A DNA stretch of 64,000 nucleotides from Oxalobacter paraformigenes (GTDB lineage Bacteria; Pseudomonadota; Gammaproteobacteria; Burkholderiales; Burkholderiaceae_D). Location: NCBI RefSeq assembly GCF_000158475.2, contig NZ_KI392031.1, positions 1 through 64,000 on the forward strand. The letters are read 5' to 3'. The notes under the pieces were generated by a model that searched no databases, was not told the DNA's origin, and saw only the letters and a program-made list of their open reading frames with translations. Made by a program: the position numbers and the translations under genes. Of this stretch, positions 29,296 to 39,188 are shown one piece after another. The stretch's first letter is position 1, and each line of letters begins with the position of its first letter.

Positions 29296-30603
29296 TTAAA
29301 TCATACGGTTTCGGGCGCGCGGGGGATTCTTGGCAAAATATTTCTTGATGCCGTTCAAAATGGCGTCAGCAATGTCTTCCTGATGGGTGTCGTTGTTCAG
29401 TTTCGCTTCTTCTTCAGGATTGGAAATGAAGGCGGTTTCGACCAGAATGCTGGGAATGTCCGGCGCTTTCAGTACGGCAAAGGCCGCTTGTTCGACGGAA
29501 TCCTTGTGCAGTCGGTTGATGCCTCCCATCTCATCCAGAACCGCGCTTCCCAGTTTCATGCTGTGTTTGATCTGGGCTGTTGTGGAAAGATCCAGCAGGA
29601 CACTGGCCAGTTGCCGGTCATGTTTTTTGATATTGACTCCTCCAATGAGGTCTGCCGCGTTTTCCCGTTTGGCAAGCCATCTGGCCGCAGTCGAAGATGC
29701 TCCTTTTTCCGACAGGACAAATACGGAAGAGCCGCGCGCAGTCGGCCGGATAAATGCATCGGCATGAATGGAAATAAACAGATCCGCCTGAACAGCTCTG
29801 GCTTTCTGTACGCGAACGCCCAATGGAACGAAAAAATCGGCATTGCGGGTCATGACAACACGCATATTGGGTTGCTGTTCAATTTTGGATTTCAGACGTT
29901 TGCCAATAGCGAGAACGACGTCCTTTTCCTTGCTGCCTCTTGCTCCGATCGCTCCCGAGTCTTCACCGCCATGCCCCGGATCGATGACGATTGTGACCAT
30001 CTGTTTCAACGGCATTTGAGTATCTTTTCCGGCGGGAGAGGGCGAAAATGACGTTTTCCGGCCGGGAGCTTCTATGATGGATTTTTTCGGATTACTGGCG
30101 GCAAGCTGTACCGGTTCAGCTTCTTTTTTCCATTCCCCTTTCAGGATCAGGGCGGCAATCGGATCGAGCGGTTCTTTCGGATAAAGATCAAGGACGAGAC
30201 GATGCTTGTATTTATCGATCGGCGCCAGCGAAAAAACCTGTGGGTTGACGGCAACTTTCAGATCAAAGACAAGACGGACGGTTTTCGGATCCAGTTGCCC
30301 GACACGCACATTTTGAATGTAAGGATCGTCTGGCTGGATTTTGGAGATCAGTTCTTTCAGGGTGGAACTTAATTCAGTTCCTGCCACATCGACGACCAGC
30401 CTGTCCGGATTGTTCAGCATGAAGTGTTTGGCCTGGATATTGCCTTCGTGTTCCAGAGTGATGCGCGTATAGTCGTCTGCCGGCCAGGTGCGGACGGCGA
30501 CAATGTTGCCGCCGAAGACCGGTTGCATGGCTGTCACCAAAAAGATAAACGATGCCATAACCAGAAGGATCGTTTGCCAGTGCTTGTAAAATGAATGTTT
30601 CAT
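29296..30603 (-). CDS. amiC: N-acetylmuramoyl-L-alanine amidase, AmiC type
   Basis: Periplasmic zinc amidase that splits septal peptidoglycan during cell separation. The 435 residues consist of an N-terminal signal segment (hydrophobic LLVMASFIFLVTAM, about 12-26), an AMIN domain (about 35-140, septal localisation), a linker, and an Amidase_3 domain (about 205-425). That domain has VIDPGHGGEDSGAIG, the zinc His in FISIHADAFI, and the catalytic Glu in PSILVETAFISNPEEE. It follows tsaE with a 7-bp gap, the common tsaE-amiC operon order. Confidence 0.95.
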   Translation of the reverse strand: MKHSFYKHWQTILLVMASFIFLVTAMQPVFGGNIVAVRTWPADDYTRITLEHEGNIQAKHFMLNNPDRLVVDVAGTELSSTLKELISKIQPDDPYIQNVRVGQLDPKTVRLVFDLKVAVNPQVFSLAPIDKYKHRLVLDLYPKEPLDPIAALILKGEWKKEAEPVQLAASNPKKSIIEAPGRKTSFSPSPAGKDTQMPLKQMVTIVIDPGHGGEDSGAIGARGSKEKDVVLAIGKRLKSKIEQQPNMRVVMTRNADFFVPLGVRVQKARAVQADLFISIHADAFIRPTARGSSVFVLSEKGASSTAARWLAKRENAADLIGGVNIKKHDRQLASVLLDLSTTAQIKHSMKLGSAVLDEMGGINRLHKDSVEQAAFAVLKAPDIPSILVETAFISNPEEEAKLNNDTHQEDIADAILNGIKKYFAKNPPRARNRMI

Positions 30604-30610
30604 CTTCGAC

Positions 30611-31096
30611 TCATGAGTGAGGCAAAAAGCGCAAATTTTCCAGACAGTGTGAACCTTTGTCGGACGACGCCTTCAGACAGGCGGTACGGCCGTCTCCGGT
30701 GACTTCCAGAGAGATAACGAGATCCGGAGGCGGTAATTCCGGGTCGGCTTTTTCAGCCCATTCGATAAAGCAAATCGTTTTTTCATTGAAGTGTTCCCGA
30801 AAACCCGCTTCAAGAAATTCTTCGGGGCACCCCAGCCGATATAAATCGAAGTGCAGCAAATCGACAGGCCGGTTGTTCAGGTCAATCGAGTAAGGTTCGA
30901 CCAGTGTGTAAGTGGGACTTTTCACCTTTCCCTTGTGGCCCGCCTCTTTTAGCATGGCACGGATCAACGTTGTTTTCCCGGCGCCCAGATCACCATGTAA
31001 ATAGATTTTGAGCCCTGCTTTCAGTACGGCCGCCAGCGATTTGCCGAGGGCACAGGTGTCGGACTCGTTTTTCAAATAAAAAGTCTTTTGATGCAT
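30611..31096 (-). CDS. tsaE: tRNA threonylcarbamoyladenosine ATPase TsaE
   Basis: P-loop ATPase that works with TsaB and TsaD to make t6A37 in ANN-decoding tRNAs. The 161 residues carry Walker A LHGDLGAGKTTLIRAML, the conserved VKSPTYTLVEPY, LLHFDLYRL and ICFIEWAEKADPELPPPDLVI. tsaD starts at the far end of this window but is not linked. It is co-transcribed with amiC. Confidence 0.96.
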   Translation of the reverse strand: MHQKTFYLKNESDTCALGKSLAAVLKAGLKIYLHGDLGAGKTTLIRAMLKEAGHKGKVKSPTYTLVEPYSIDLNNRPVDLLHFDLYRLGCPEEFLEAGFREHFNEKTICFIEWAEKADPELPPPDLVISLEVTGDGRTACLKASSDKGSHCLENLRFLPHS

Positions 31097-32285
31097 CGTT
31101 CAAACGGTTCAAATCACTCTTCAGTTCTATTGTTTGATGGCAGGGCGATTCGTCTATAGTATCTATAATCATTCCGTTTTGGGCAATGTTTTTTGTTGTT
31201 TTTCATGAAATTTGCCGGGCAATTGACTGATTTTGTTTCAAAAATGCGTGGGAAGGCAACCCGTGTGGTTTTCGGGGGAAGGCATTGCCTTGTTAGTACT
31301 GGCCAAACCGGATGGCGGTTGGAGCAGTAGTTTGCAAACGGGTTTATGGAGAACGCATTTCGCGACAAGGCAGGGAGGGACGTCTCGTCCGGACGAGTAG
31401 TTGCCGAATACATGGTGTGTTTTATGGTGACACGAATTGTCTTCGGAATGTAGCGATGGCTGGATAGTGAAACCGGTTTGGGGGCAGGCACGCTTGTCGA
31501 AATGTGGATTTCGCCGTGTGCAGCGGAGTGGAGGAAGAAAGCGGCTCGTTTGCCTGTCGCGTTTTGACAGATTCAGTACCTGCGCTGGAGGTCGCTTTGG
31601 CCAAAAAAACTGTATTGACAGACAGGATAAAAAATCTTTTTGCAAACGGGCAGAAAAACGCGTTTTTTCAGGTGAAGGACTGTCCGATTCCCTCGCATTT
31701 GTTGAGATCAGGGAAAAAGCGCATTGCATAAGTAGCGGCCTTGTCTTCAGGATTGCCTGATCGGAGCCATTGCGGTACGGTATACAATTGATGTACGCCG
31801 GTGTATTTCTTATCGGGCCGTTGAATTGAAAAACGCCATACAGGAAAAGGGGTAACTGTCGTCCGAGAATTGCCTGTATGTTGGGATGATGGTCATTTAC
31901 CTTATCCCCGGACAAATTTGCCGAAAGTCCCGCGCTATCCGGTTTCGCCGTTTGTTCCCTTTTTGACAAGGCTAAACTGCCGGAACGGTTTTTCTGAAGC
32001 GATGCCGGCTTTTATGAAAAGCTGAAGAAGCGCTGTTATACGCAGCGGATGCAGTCGCAGGTGTCGCATATCGCCCTCGTGTCAGGCAAGGCGTTTGGCA
32101 CGGTGAAGAGGCGCCGGATAACCACAGAATCGAAGAGGCCCCCTTAAAACAAATACGATATCGGAAATGAGGGATAACCACACTGACTGGGCTACTCATC
32201 AGAGTGATTAAAATTATTTGTCGGGAATGTCTCTTTGGAAATGAGAAAGAAATATAATTTTTCTCTCAAGGTCTTTTCAGAAAAA
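31097..32285. other. Long gene-free interval between tsaE and the MGMT-like gene
   Basis: About 1.2 kb. The longest open frames (31238-31969 minus, 31437-31760 plus) overlap each other, have no ribosome site and show Pro/Ser/Arg-rich composition typical of non-coding reads. A short plus-strand stretch around 32003-32147 reads like coding sequence (FYEKLKKRCYTQRMQSQ...) but has no start and ends abruptly, which may be a decayed gene. No RNA gene was recognised. Confidence 0.45.
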
Positions 32286-32786
32286 ATGCATATGAGCGCT
32301 TTGATTCCCGATAGATGCAGCGCGATTGTCAGAACCTCTTTCGGTTCTGTAGGGATTGCCGTTGAGCATGAGACAATTACAGCTATTCGTATTTTCCCCG
32401 ACCTGTTCGTGGAAAAGAAGGCGACGGACGCCTTGTCAGCCGAAGCGGTCAGACAGATTCGGGGGTATCTGGATCATCCCGGTGCCTGTCTGGATTTGCC
32501 GGTAACGATGCCGGGAAGAGAAATCCATCGCAGGGTCTGGCGCGAATTAATGTCGATTCCGTGTGGAGAAATCCGTACTTATGGCGAACTGGGTAACCTG
32601 TTGCATCTTTCCCCCGGAGTGATCTGCCGGGCATGTGAGGAAAATCCATTGTCGCTTTATATTCCAAGCCATCGCGTTATTGCCATTACAGGGCCGCGGG
32701 GCCCTGTCGGTGAAGGCGATCCCTCCAGTGCGCGACTCCGGATGAAACGCTGGCTGCTGAAACATGAAGGTTTTTTATACGGATGA
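32286..32786 (+). CDS. MGMT-like DNA alkyltransferase homologue lacking the catalytic cysteine
   Basis: A 166-residue protein of the methylated-DNA--protein-cysteine methyltransferase fold. The C-terminal domain has FHRRVWRELMSIPCGEIRTYGEL-type helix-turn-helix sequence (here GREIHRRVWRELMSIPCGEIRTYGEL), the Arg finger in CRACEENP, and a C-terminal RMKRWLLKHEG. The active-site PCHR motif reads P-S-H-R, with Ser128 in place of the methyl-accepting Cys. It thus resembles alkyltransferase-like (ATL) proteins, which bind alkylated bases without repair and recruit other enzymes. The start is uncertain: ATGs at 32241, 32286 and 32292 all lack a clear ribosome site. Its stop overlaps the xerD start. 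Confidence 0.8.
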   Translation: MHMSALIPDRCSAIVRTSFGSVGIAVEHETITAIRIFPDLFVEKKATDALSAEAVRQIRGYLDHPGACLDLPVTMPGREIHRRVWRELMSIPCGEIRTYGELGNLLHLSPGVICRACEENPLSLYIPSHRVIAITGPRGPVGEGDPSSARLRMKRWLLKHEGFLYG

Positions 32787-33736
32787 AGAAACAGGACAGA
32801 TATACGCTTTCATCTGAAAACCGTTTGGCGATTGATGAGTTTTGCGAGACGGTCTGGCTGGAGGACGGTTTGTCTCAGAATACGCTTGATGCATACCGTC
32901 GCGATATGCAACTGTTTGCACAGTGGCTTGAAAAAAACGGGCCCGGCACCCGTCTGCTGGAAGTCACACCGGATATTCTGAACAGCTATTTTCTGGCGCG
33001 TCATTCCGAATCGAAAGCAACATCGGCCAATCGGCGTCTGACGGTACTCAAACGTTTTTACCGCTTGCAGTTCCGCCTTGGACGGCTGGCAGTGAATCCA
33101 TGCCAGAAAATGCATGCCGCAAAACAACCGGCACGGTTTCCCGGAACTTTGTCCGAGACACAGGTCGAATCGCTCCTGATCGCACCCAGGGTGGAAAATC
33201 CACTAGGTTTGCGTGACAGAACCATGATCGAACTGATGTATGCAAGCGGACTGCGGGTATCGGAACTGGTTACCTTGAAGCTGGTGGAAGTGGGCATGAA
33301 TGAAGGCGTCTTGCGCATTCTGGGGAAGGGCAGCAAGACACGGCTTGTGCCGTTTGGCGAAGAGGCGCGCATCTGGATCGAACGCTACATGCGGGAAAGC
33401 CGTCCGTTCATTCTTGCCGGAAAGGTGTCCGATTATCTGTTTGTTACAGCGAGGGGAACGTCCATGACGCGGCAGATGTTCTGGACGCTGATCAGGAAAT
33501 ACGCTTTGCAGTCCGGCATTCATGAACCTCTTTCACCGCATACCTTGCGGCATGCTTTTGCAACGCATCTGTTGAATCATGGAGCCGATTTGCGGGTTGT
33601 GCAGTTACTGCTGGGACATGCGGATATCTCGACAACCCAGATTTATACGCATGTGGCGCAACAGCGACTCAAGCAATTGCATGCCATCCATCATCCCCGC
33701 GGCAGCGATGTCGCGGACAAGAGAGAAAACGGATAG
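32783..33736 (+). CDS. xerD: Site-specific tyrosine recombinase XerD
   Basis: Resolves chromosome dimers at dif together with XerC. The 317 residues comprise an N-terminal SAM-like domain (FCETVWLEDGLSQNTLDAYRRDMQLFAQWL) and a catalytic domain. Catalytic residues are visible: Arg in YASGLRVSELVTLKL, Lys in LGKGSKTRLVPFG, HTLRHAFATHLL (His and Arg), LLGHADISTTQIYTHV (His and nucleophile Tyr). The start overlaps the preceding stop (ATGA), so the two genes are translated together. As the host Xer enzyme it is not a sign of a mobile element. Confidence 0.94.
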   Translation: MKKQDRYTLSSENRLAIDEFCETVWLEDGLSQNTLDAYRRDMQLFAQWLEKNGPGTRLLEVTPDILNSYFLARHSESKATSANRRLTVLKRFYRLQFRLGRLAVNPCQKMHAAKQPARFPGTLSETQVESLLIAPRVENPLGLRDRTMIELMYASGLRVSELVTLKLVEVGMNEGVLRILGKGSKTRLVPFGEEARIWIERYMRESRPFILAGKVSDYLFVTARGTSMTRQMFWTLIRKYALQSGIHEPLSPHTLRHAFATHLLNHGADLRVVQLLLGHADISTTQIYTHVAQQRLKQLHAIHHPRGSDVADKRENG

Positions 33737-33769
33737 GTGTATGTGTCCTTCCCTGTTTTGAAGAGCGGG

Positions 33770-34735
33770 TTATTTCAATTCGATAGTGACAAGCGCCAGA
33801 CTGTGGTCGGACAGTTCGGGATTGTCAGGATCGCCGTCATTTTGCAAATAGACCATTTTCTTGATTTTCCCTGTCAGAAATCCCGATTCTTCGGTGAATT
33901 CTTCCGAAACGAATATATGATCGATTCGGGGTGTCCCGTTTTCTTCAAGAAACTGCGACAAATTATTCATGTGATGATCCGGATCGCTCTGTATTTCAAA
34001 ACAATCGTAAAGTCGGTAAAAAGGTGAGAGTGGTTGCTCACTTTCGTGTTCTTCGCCAGTCACAATACGGGTGGATACGGCCAGGGAAAAATCGTTGAAA
34101 TCGCCGAGGATGGCAATGGGCAGGGCATTGTTCTGGCGGAACTCCGCTACGAGCGCCCGAACGCCGAGCGCGTCGGCTGCTCTTCTCATCAGTGAACGCA
34201 GCGCAGCCAGACCGTATTGGTAAGGATCCGACTTATTGACGAAACTGACGAAATCGGGACGTTTCGATTTCAGATGAACGACATAAATGTTGAGAATCTG
34301 TCCATTGGGGAGAAAGACAGGCGCTTCAAGTACAGGTCGGGAAAACCGGTTGATAAGGGTATCGGTGATCGGTAATGTGATCTGGAACTGCCGGGGAAAA
34401 AGTTGATGGGTTTGAGGTGAGCCTGCCAGTGGAAAACGGGACAAGAGGGCGACCTGGGGTTTTAAGGCAGCCGGCAGATGGTTCCGGTCGAAACAGATCA
34501 GGTGCGCTTCCCGGTAGTGGCGGGTTTTCGCAACAACGTCGTTTAAGGCTTGTTTGGAAAAAATTTCCTGAAAACCGATAACGTCGGCATCGGACTGGTC
34601 GATTTTTTCGGCAATCCATGCTGTTTTCGCCTCGTATTCTTCCTGCGTGTAGGGCGGCAAATCATCGTAATAGGCGATTTCCGGCAATACCAGATTGCGC
34701 ACGTTGAACGTTGCAAGTCGAATTTCCTGCTGCAT
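33770..34735 (-). CDS. Endonuclease/exonuclease/phosphatase family protein
   Basis: A 321-residue protein with the EEP fold. Metal-binding and catalytic motifs include LATFNVRNL at the N-terminus, DVIGFQEIF (Glu), [10 protein letters not shown] (His), LGDFNDF (Asp/Asn) and a terminal DHSLALV (Asp-His). Substrates in the family range from DNA to sphingolipids and phosphoinositides, and no feature here selects one. There is no signal peptide, so it is likely cytoplasmic. It is convergent with xerD and divergent from plsY. Confidence 0.88.
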   Translation of the reverse strand: MQQEIRLATFNVRNLVLPEIAYYDDLPPYTQEEYEAKTAWIAEKIDQSDADVIGFQEIFSKQALNDVVAKTRHYREAHLICFDRNHLPAALKPQVALLSRFPLAGSPQTHQLFPRQFQITLPITDTLINRFSRPVLEAPVFLPNGQILNIYVVHLKSKRPDFVSFVNKSDPYQYGLAALRSLMRRAADALGVRALVAEFRQNNALPIAILGDFNDFSLAVSTRIVTGEEHESEQPLSPFYRLYDCFEIQSDPDHHMNNLSQFLEENGTPRIDHIFVSEEFTEESGFLTGKIKKMVYLQNDGDPDNPELSDHSLALVTIELK

Positions 34736-34869
34736 ATTTTTCCTTTCACCACTACAATGCGGACATAAGCAACATTTCCTGTTTCGTTATCTTAACAAAC
34801 GCTTCTGTTATTTTTGAGGTCATTGCGACTCTTGTTTGTGACAGAACAAGAAAACAGCGATTTGAAAAT

Positions 34870-35481
34870 ATGTATACGGTTTTATTTGTCATTGCCGCCT
34901 ATCTTCTGGGATCCATCCCCTTCGCGCTGGTTTTCAGCAGGCTTTTCGGACTGGCCGATCCCAGAACGTACGGTTCCGGAAACCCGGGAGCCACCAATGT
35001 TTTGCGCAGCGGCAACAAACTGGCTGCCTTGCTGACGTTGCTGGGCGATGCCGCCAAAGGCTGGCTTGCCGTCTGGCTGGCTTCATATCTGGGGCCGCAA
35101 TTCCAGGTAGGGGAAACGGGAACGGCCTGTGTTTGTATCGCGGTTTTTCTGGGACATCTTTTTCCTGTTTTTGCACGTTTTAAAGGGGGAAAAGGCGTGG
35201 CTACGGCATTGGGTGTGTTGTTGGGCATCAGCCCCTTACTGGGAGCGCTTGTACTGGTAACGTGGGTGGGTGTTGCAATTCTGACACGATATTCCTCGCT
35301 GTCTGCCCTGATTTCGGCTGTGCTCGCTCCCATCTATTACGGGCTGTTTTATGGATTCAACCTGTATTTTGCCGCTATTGTCGTCATGAGCGCTTTCTTG
35401 ATCAGTCGTCACAGGCAGAACATCGGCAACCTGCTTTCGGGAAAAGAAAGCAAGATCGGCAGCAAGAAAAAAACCGGCTGA
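34870..35481 (+). CDS. plsY: Glycerol-3-phosphate acyltransferase PlsY
   Basis: Membrane enzyme that acylates glycerol-3-phosphate from acyl-phosphate, first step of phospholipid synthesis. The 203 residues have five membrane helices and the three PlsY motifs: [35 protein letters not shown], and the later [13 protein letters not shown] segment. The frame is open 53 codons further upstream, but the ATG at 34870 starts the first helix [21 protein letters not shown]. It converges with the response-regulator gene. Confidence 0.96.
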   Translation: MYTVLFVIAAYLLGSIPFALVFSRLFGLADPRTYGSGNPGATNVLRSGNKLAALLTLLGDAAKGWLAVWLASYLGPQFQVGETGTACVCIAVFLGHLFPVFARFKGGKGVATALGVLLGISPLLGALVLVTWVGVAILTRYSSLSALISAVLAPIYYGLFYGFNLYFAAIVVMSAFLISRHRQNIGNLLSGKESKIGSKKKTG

Positions 35482-35500
35482 TCCTGGCCGGAAACCGGCA

Positions 35501-36145
35501 TTATCGTTCAAAAGGAGCGAGCAAGTTGTGAGCAATGGCGTACTGGACGATTTCCGCCAGAGAATGCATGTCCATTTTGGCAAGGATCCGGGATTTGTGC
35601 GTACTGACTGTTTTGACGCTTAAATGAAGCTGGGTGGCAATGTCTGTAATGGATTTGCCGCTGGCCATCATGTTGAAGATTTCGAATTCACGATTGGAAA
35701 GCTGTTTGTGAGGCAATTCCTTTTCCGGGGTCATAATGTCCAGCGCCAGTCGTTCAGCCACTTCCATACTGATGTAAGGTCTTCCGGAAGCGACTCTTTT
35801 GATCGCCGTAACGAGCTGGCTGCCGGCGCTTTCCTTGGTCAGATAACCTTGGGCACCGGCACGGATCGAACGGACGGCGTACTGTTCTTCCTCATACATC
35901 GTCAATACCAGAACGGGCAGCTTGGGCGCTTCTGTCCGGATCTGCCGGATAAGGTCGATACCGCTGCGGCCGGGCATGGAAAGATCCAGCAACAACACAT
36001 CGAACCCGCCTTTCCGGACTTGCGCCAGAACGCTGAAACCGTCAACGGCTTCGCCGGCGACAGTGATTTCCTCGTTGCCTTCAAGAATGCGTTTCAGTCC
36101 TTCGCGCATTAAGGTATGGTCGTCCGCAATGACAATTCTGATCAT
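35501..36145 (-). CDS. NarL/FixJ-type response regulator (orphan)
   Basis: A 214-residue two-component regulator. The receiver domain (1-120) has the acidic pair in VIADDHTLMREGL, the phospho-acceptor Asp in VLLLDLSMPGRSG and Lys in GYLTKESA. A LuxR-type helix-turn-helix (about 145-210) follows: LSNREFEIFNMMASGKSITDIATQLHLSVKTVSTHKSRILAKM. The layout matches UvrY/GacA-like and NarL-like regulators. No histidine kinase gene lies beside it. The ATG at 36143-36145 is chosen because it opens the receiver domain. Confidence 0.93.
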   Translation of the reverse strand: MIRIVIADDHTLMREGLKRILEGNEEITVAGEAVDGFSVLAQVRKGGFDVLLLDLSMPGRSGIDLIRQIRTEAPKLPVLVLTMYEEEQYAVRSIRAGAQGYLTKESAGSQLVTAIKRVASGRPYISMEVAERLALDIMTPEKELPHKQLSNREFEIFNMMASGKSITDIATQLHLSVKTVSTHKSRILAKMDMHSLAEIVQYAIAHNLLAPFER

Positions 36146-36293
36146 GTGAGGTCTGGTAAAAACGATTGAGTGGAACAATACGACATCGGTATTTCGCAAA
36201 GAGGGCAGGCATGTCAAATAGATGTGCCGGCAGCACTACACATTATGCGTTGTCGCGGTAAAATGTAGCTTATCCGTTTTTTATATACAAGTC

Positions 36294-38060
36294 ATGAACG
36301 TCGATAACAAAAACAGCCATTCTGCCTCATCGTCCAATTTTCTGCGCGCCATTATCGAATCCGATAACGAAAAGGGAACGTATCAGCGTCCCGGAATGCC
36401 GAAAGTCATTACGCGTTTTCCTCCGGAACCCAACGGTTATCTCCATATCGGGCACGCCAAGTCGATCTGTCTCAATTTCGGTCTGGCAAGGGATTACGAC
36501 GGAAGATGCCATTTGCGTTTCGACGACACCAATCCGACCAAGGAAGATCAGGAATTCGTGGACACTATCAAAGATAGCGTCCAGTGGCTCGGTTTTTCAT
36601 GGGAACAGGGCGGTACGGATTATCTGCATTATGCCAGCGATTATTTCGATACCCTGTATCTGATGGCCGAATACCTGATTGAAGCCGGGCATGCCTATGT
36701 GGACAGCCAGACTCCGGAAGAAATCGCCAGAAACCGCGGCAGTTTTTCCGAACCGGGCAAAAATTCGCCGTACCGTGACCGACCGGCGGCTGAGTCGCTT
36801 GATCTTTTCCGCAGGATGAAAGCCGGCGAGTTTCCTGATGGCTCATACGTATTGCGGGCGAAAATCGATATGGCTTCGCCCAATATGAACATGCGCGATC
36901 CGGTCATTTACCGTATCCGTCATGCACATCATCACAGAACGGGCGACAAGTGGAATATTTATCCGATGTACGATTACACGCATCCGATTTCGGATGCGCT
37001 GGAAAATATCACCCACTCGATTTGTACACTGGAATTTCAGGATCATCGGCCTTTTTATGACTGGATTCTCGAGCGGCTGTCCGAAACGATTACGTTGCCG
37101 GACGGTCGGGTTATCGGCGGTTTTCTTCAGAAACCGTTGCCTCACCAGTACGAATTCGCCCGGTTGAATCTGACTTATACCATTACCAGCAAACGGAAAC
37201 TGTTGCAGCTGGTGGAAGAGAAAATCGTCGATGGCTGGGACGATCCGCGCATGCCGACGATTGTGGGTATCCGTCGTCGGGGTTATACGCCGGAATCGAT
37301 CCAGCTTTTTTGCGAACGGATCGGTGTGGCGAAAGCGGATGGCTGGATTGACGTGGGCACGCTGGAGGGCAGCCTGAGAGACGATCTCGATCCCAAGGCG
37401 CCGAGAGCGACAGCTGTCTTGCATCCGGTAAAACTTGTTATCGACAATTTTCCGGAACATCTTCAGGAAGAATGCACTTCTCCGGTTCATCCGCATTATC
37501 CGGAACGCGGTTTGCGGCGTTTCCCGATTACAAAGGAATTGTGGATAGAGCGGGAAGATTTCATGATCGATCCGGTGAAAGGGTATTTCCGCCTGTTTCC
37601 CGGTAACCGTGTTCGCCTCCGCTATGGATATGTGGTCGAATGTACCGGTTACGACGTGGACGAAGCGGGAAATGTGACGGCCGTACACTGCAATTATTTT
37701 CCGGACAGCAAGAGCGGCACGGAAGGCAGTACAGCTTACAAGGTCAAGGGAAATATCCACTGGGTCAGCCGGGAACACGCAGTTGAAGCGGAAGTCCGCC
37801 TTTACGACCGGCTGTTTGCCGATCCGGCGCCGGACGCGAACAACAAGGATTTCAGGCTGGCCTTGAATCCGCATTCAAAAGAAGTCGTCAGGGCTTATCT
37901 GGAACCGGGACTGGCCGCCGCACAGCCCGGAGACATTTACCAGTTTGAACGGCACGGCTATTTTGTCGCCGACATCAAGGATTCGCAACCGGGCCAGCCC
38001 GTCTTCAATCGTGCGGTGACCTTGCGCGATTCCTGGGGCAAGAAGAAGTCATTTTTCTAG
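36294..38060 (+). CDS. glnS: Glutamine--tRNA ligase
   Basis: Class I synthetase charging tRNA-Gln. The 588 residues carry the HIGH motif in PPEPNGYLHIGHAKSICLNF and the KMSKS-like loop in TSKRKLLQLV (the family form is VMSKRKL). The LRFDDTNPTKEDQEFVDTI segment and a C-terminal anticodon-binding beta-barrel region are also clear. The ATG at 36294 is chosen; an upstream frame extension has no family support. Presence of GlnS implies direct Gln-tRNA charging rather than the amidotransferase route. Confidence 0.97.
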   Translation: MNVDNKNSHSASSSNFLRAIIESDNEKGTYQRPGMPKVITRFPPEPNGYLHIGHAKSICLNFGLARDYDGRCHLRFDDTNPTKEDQEFVDTIKDSVQWLGFSWEQGGTDYLHYASDYFDTLYLMAEYLIEAGHAYVDSQTPEEIARNRGSFSEPGKNSPYRDRPAAESLDLFRRMKAGEFPDGSYVLRAKIDMASPNMNMRDPVIYRIRHAHHHRTGDKWNIYPMYDYTHPISDALENITHSICTLEFQDHRPFYDWILERLSETITLPDGRVIGGFLQKPLPHQYEFARLNLTYTITSKRKLLQLVEEKIVDGWDDPRMPTIVGIRRRGYTPESIQLFCERIGVAKADGWIDVGTLEGSLRDDLDPKAPRATAVLHPVKLVIDNFPEHLQEECTSPVHPHYPERGLRRFPITKELWIEREDFMIDPVKGYFRLFPGNRVRLRYGYVVECTGYDVDEAGNVTAVHCNYFPDSKSGTEGSTAYKVKGNIHWVSREHAVEAEVRLYDRLFADPAPDANNKDFRLALNPHSKEVVRAYLEPGLAAAQPGDIYQFERHGYFVADIKDSQPGQPVFNRAVTLRDSWGKKKSFF

Positions 38061-38074
38061 GTAGCGGGATCATC

Positions 38075-38103
38075 AAAAAACGCGCTTTCAAAGCGCGTTT
38101 TTT
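38075..38103. terminator. Bidirectional terminator between glnS and the M48 protease
   Basis: AAAAAACGCGC-TTTCAAA-GCGCGTTTTTT: a GC-rich core flanked by A6 and T6, in the 55 bp between convergent stops. Confidence 0.92.
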
Positions 38104-38115
38104 GTTAAAACGACG

Positions 38116-38958
38116 TTATCTTTTCTTTTTTGCCGCGGACTTGCCTTGACGTTTGGCGGCGGTCTGATAGAGCGGCATGACTTTGGGGAGTTCCGAGTGC
38201 AGTCTGTCGATTCTGGAAGAATCGCTGGGATGGGTTGAAAGCAGTTCCGGTGTCGAGCTGTCTCCCAGGTTTGCCATCTTTTTCCATACGTTGACAGCCG
38301 CTTCGGGGTTGTAGCCGGCTCGTGCCATCAATTCCATTCCCATGACGTCGGCTTCCGCTTCCATGGTTCTTGAAAATGGCAGTGTCAACACCAGTTGGCT
38401 GGCTGTTCCCGCGAGCGATTGCTGGGTGGAACTCAGTCCGGCCAGTGCACCGGCAATAGACAAAGCCTGATCGGTTGCAATCTGCTGGGAAATTTGTTCG
38501 CGACTGTGTTCGCGAAGCGCATGCGCCATTTCATGTCCAATGACGGCGGCCAGTTCATCGTCGGTAAGATTAAGTGAACTGATAATCCCGCTGTAAACGG
38601 CGATTTTTCCGCCCGGCATGCAGTAAGCGTTCACTTCCTTGCTGTTTATGACATTGACTTCCCATTTCCATTTCAAGGCATCGGGACGGAAAACGCCGAC
38701 CTGGGCAATCAATTTATTTGAAATGTTTTTGACCCGTTTTGTGTAGGCAGTGTTCGTATTCAGCGCTTTTGCCGAACGCGCCCGGCCCAATTCTTTTTTG
38801 TAAGCGGTTGCCGCACCCTGATTGACCTCGTCAGACGAGATCAACAATAATTGACTTCGTGACGAATTGGTCGCGCCTCCGGCGGTTGTGCTTTGGCAAC
38901 CCGATAGCAGTAGTGTTCCGGCCATCAGGGCAGCCAGTAAAACAAAAATACGTTTCAT
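38116..38958 (-). CDS. M48 family metalloprotease, lipoprotein
   Basis: A 280-residue zinc protease of the BepA/LoiP/Oma1-like group. The N-terminus MKRIFVLLAALMAGTLLLSGC is a lipoprotein signal with lipobox LLSG-C, so it is probably anchored in the outer membrane. The zinc motif is VIGHEMAHALREH (HExxH) with a third ligand in EAEADVMGMELMARAGYNPEAAV. A basic KSAAKKKR tail ends it. Relatives do quality control of outer-membrane proteins. The ATG at 38956-38958 is chosen because it opens the lipoprotein signal. Confidence 0.93.
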   Translation of the reverse strand: MKRIFVLLAALMAGTLLLSGCQSTTAGGATNSSRSQLLLISSDEVNQGAATAYKKELGRARSAKALNTNTAYTKRVKNISNKLIAQVGVFRPDALKWKWEVNVINSKEVNAYCMPGGKIAVYSGIISSLNLTDDELAAVIGHEMAHALREHSREQISQQIATDQALSIAGALAGLSSTQQSLAGTASQLVLTLPFSRTMEAEADVMGMELMARAGYNPEAAVNVWKKMANLGDSSTPELLSTHPSDSSRIDRLHSELPKVMPLYQTAAKRQGKSAAKKKR

Positions 38959-39188
38959 GAGATTCCTCCCTATAGGTTGTTGTCGTGTCATGATCTGCGC
39001 CAGAGCTATTTTTTTCCAATGTTGGCAAGTTGGCAATTCATTTCAACTGGATTCAGCAATATATGCTGGAAGAGTGACAATGAACTGACACGTCGTATCT
39101 GTGCAGGGGTATTATTTATTGCTGACGGATAAGGCAGTTTTATGTTCCTGTCACAACCTGTGTCTCTATTTTATGAAAGGCTGAAACA

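Noticed and set aside
31238-31969. 243-codon open frame on the minus strand
   Set aside because: No ribosome site, Pro/Ser/Arg/His-rich composition, overlaps plus-strand frames, and no family resemblance.
32783-33736. Tyrosine recombinase as a mobile-element integrase
   Set aside because: Length, N-terminal domain and catalytic motifs are those of host XerD, and no attachment sites or cargo surround it.
36843-37874. 343-codon open frame opposite glnS
   Set aside because: Antisense shadow of glnS with no protein motifs.
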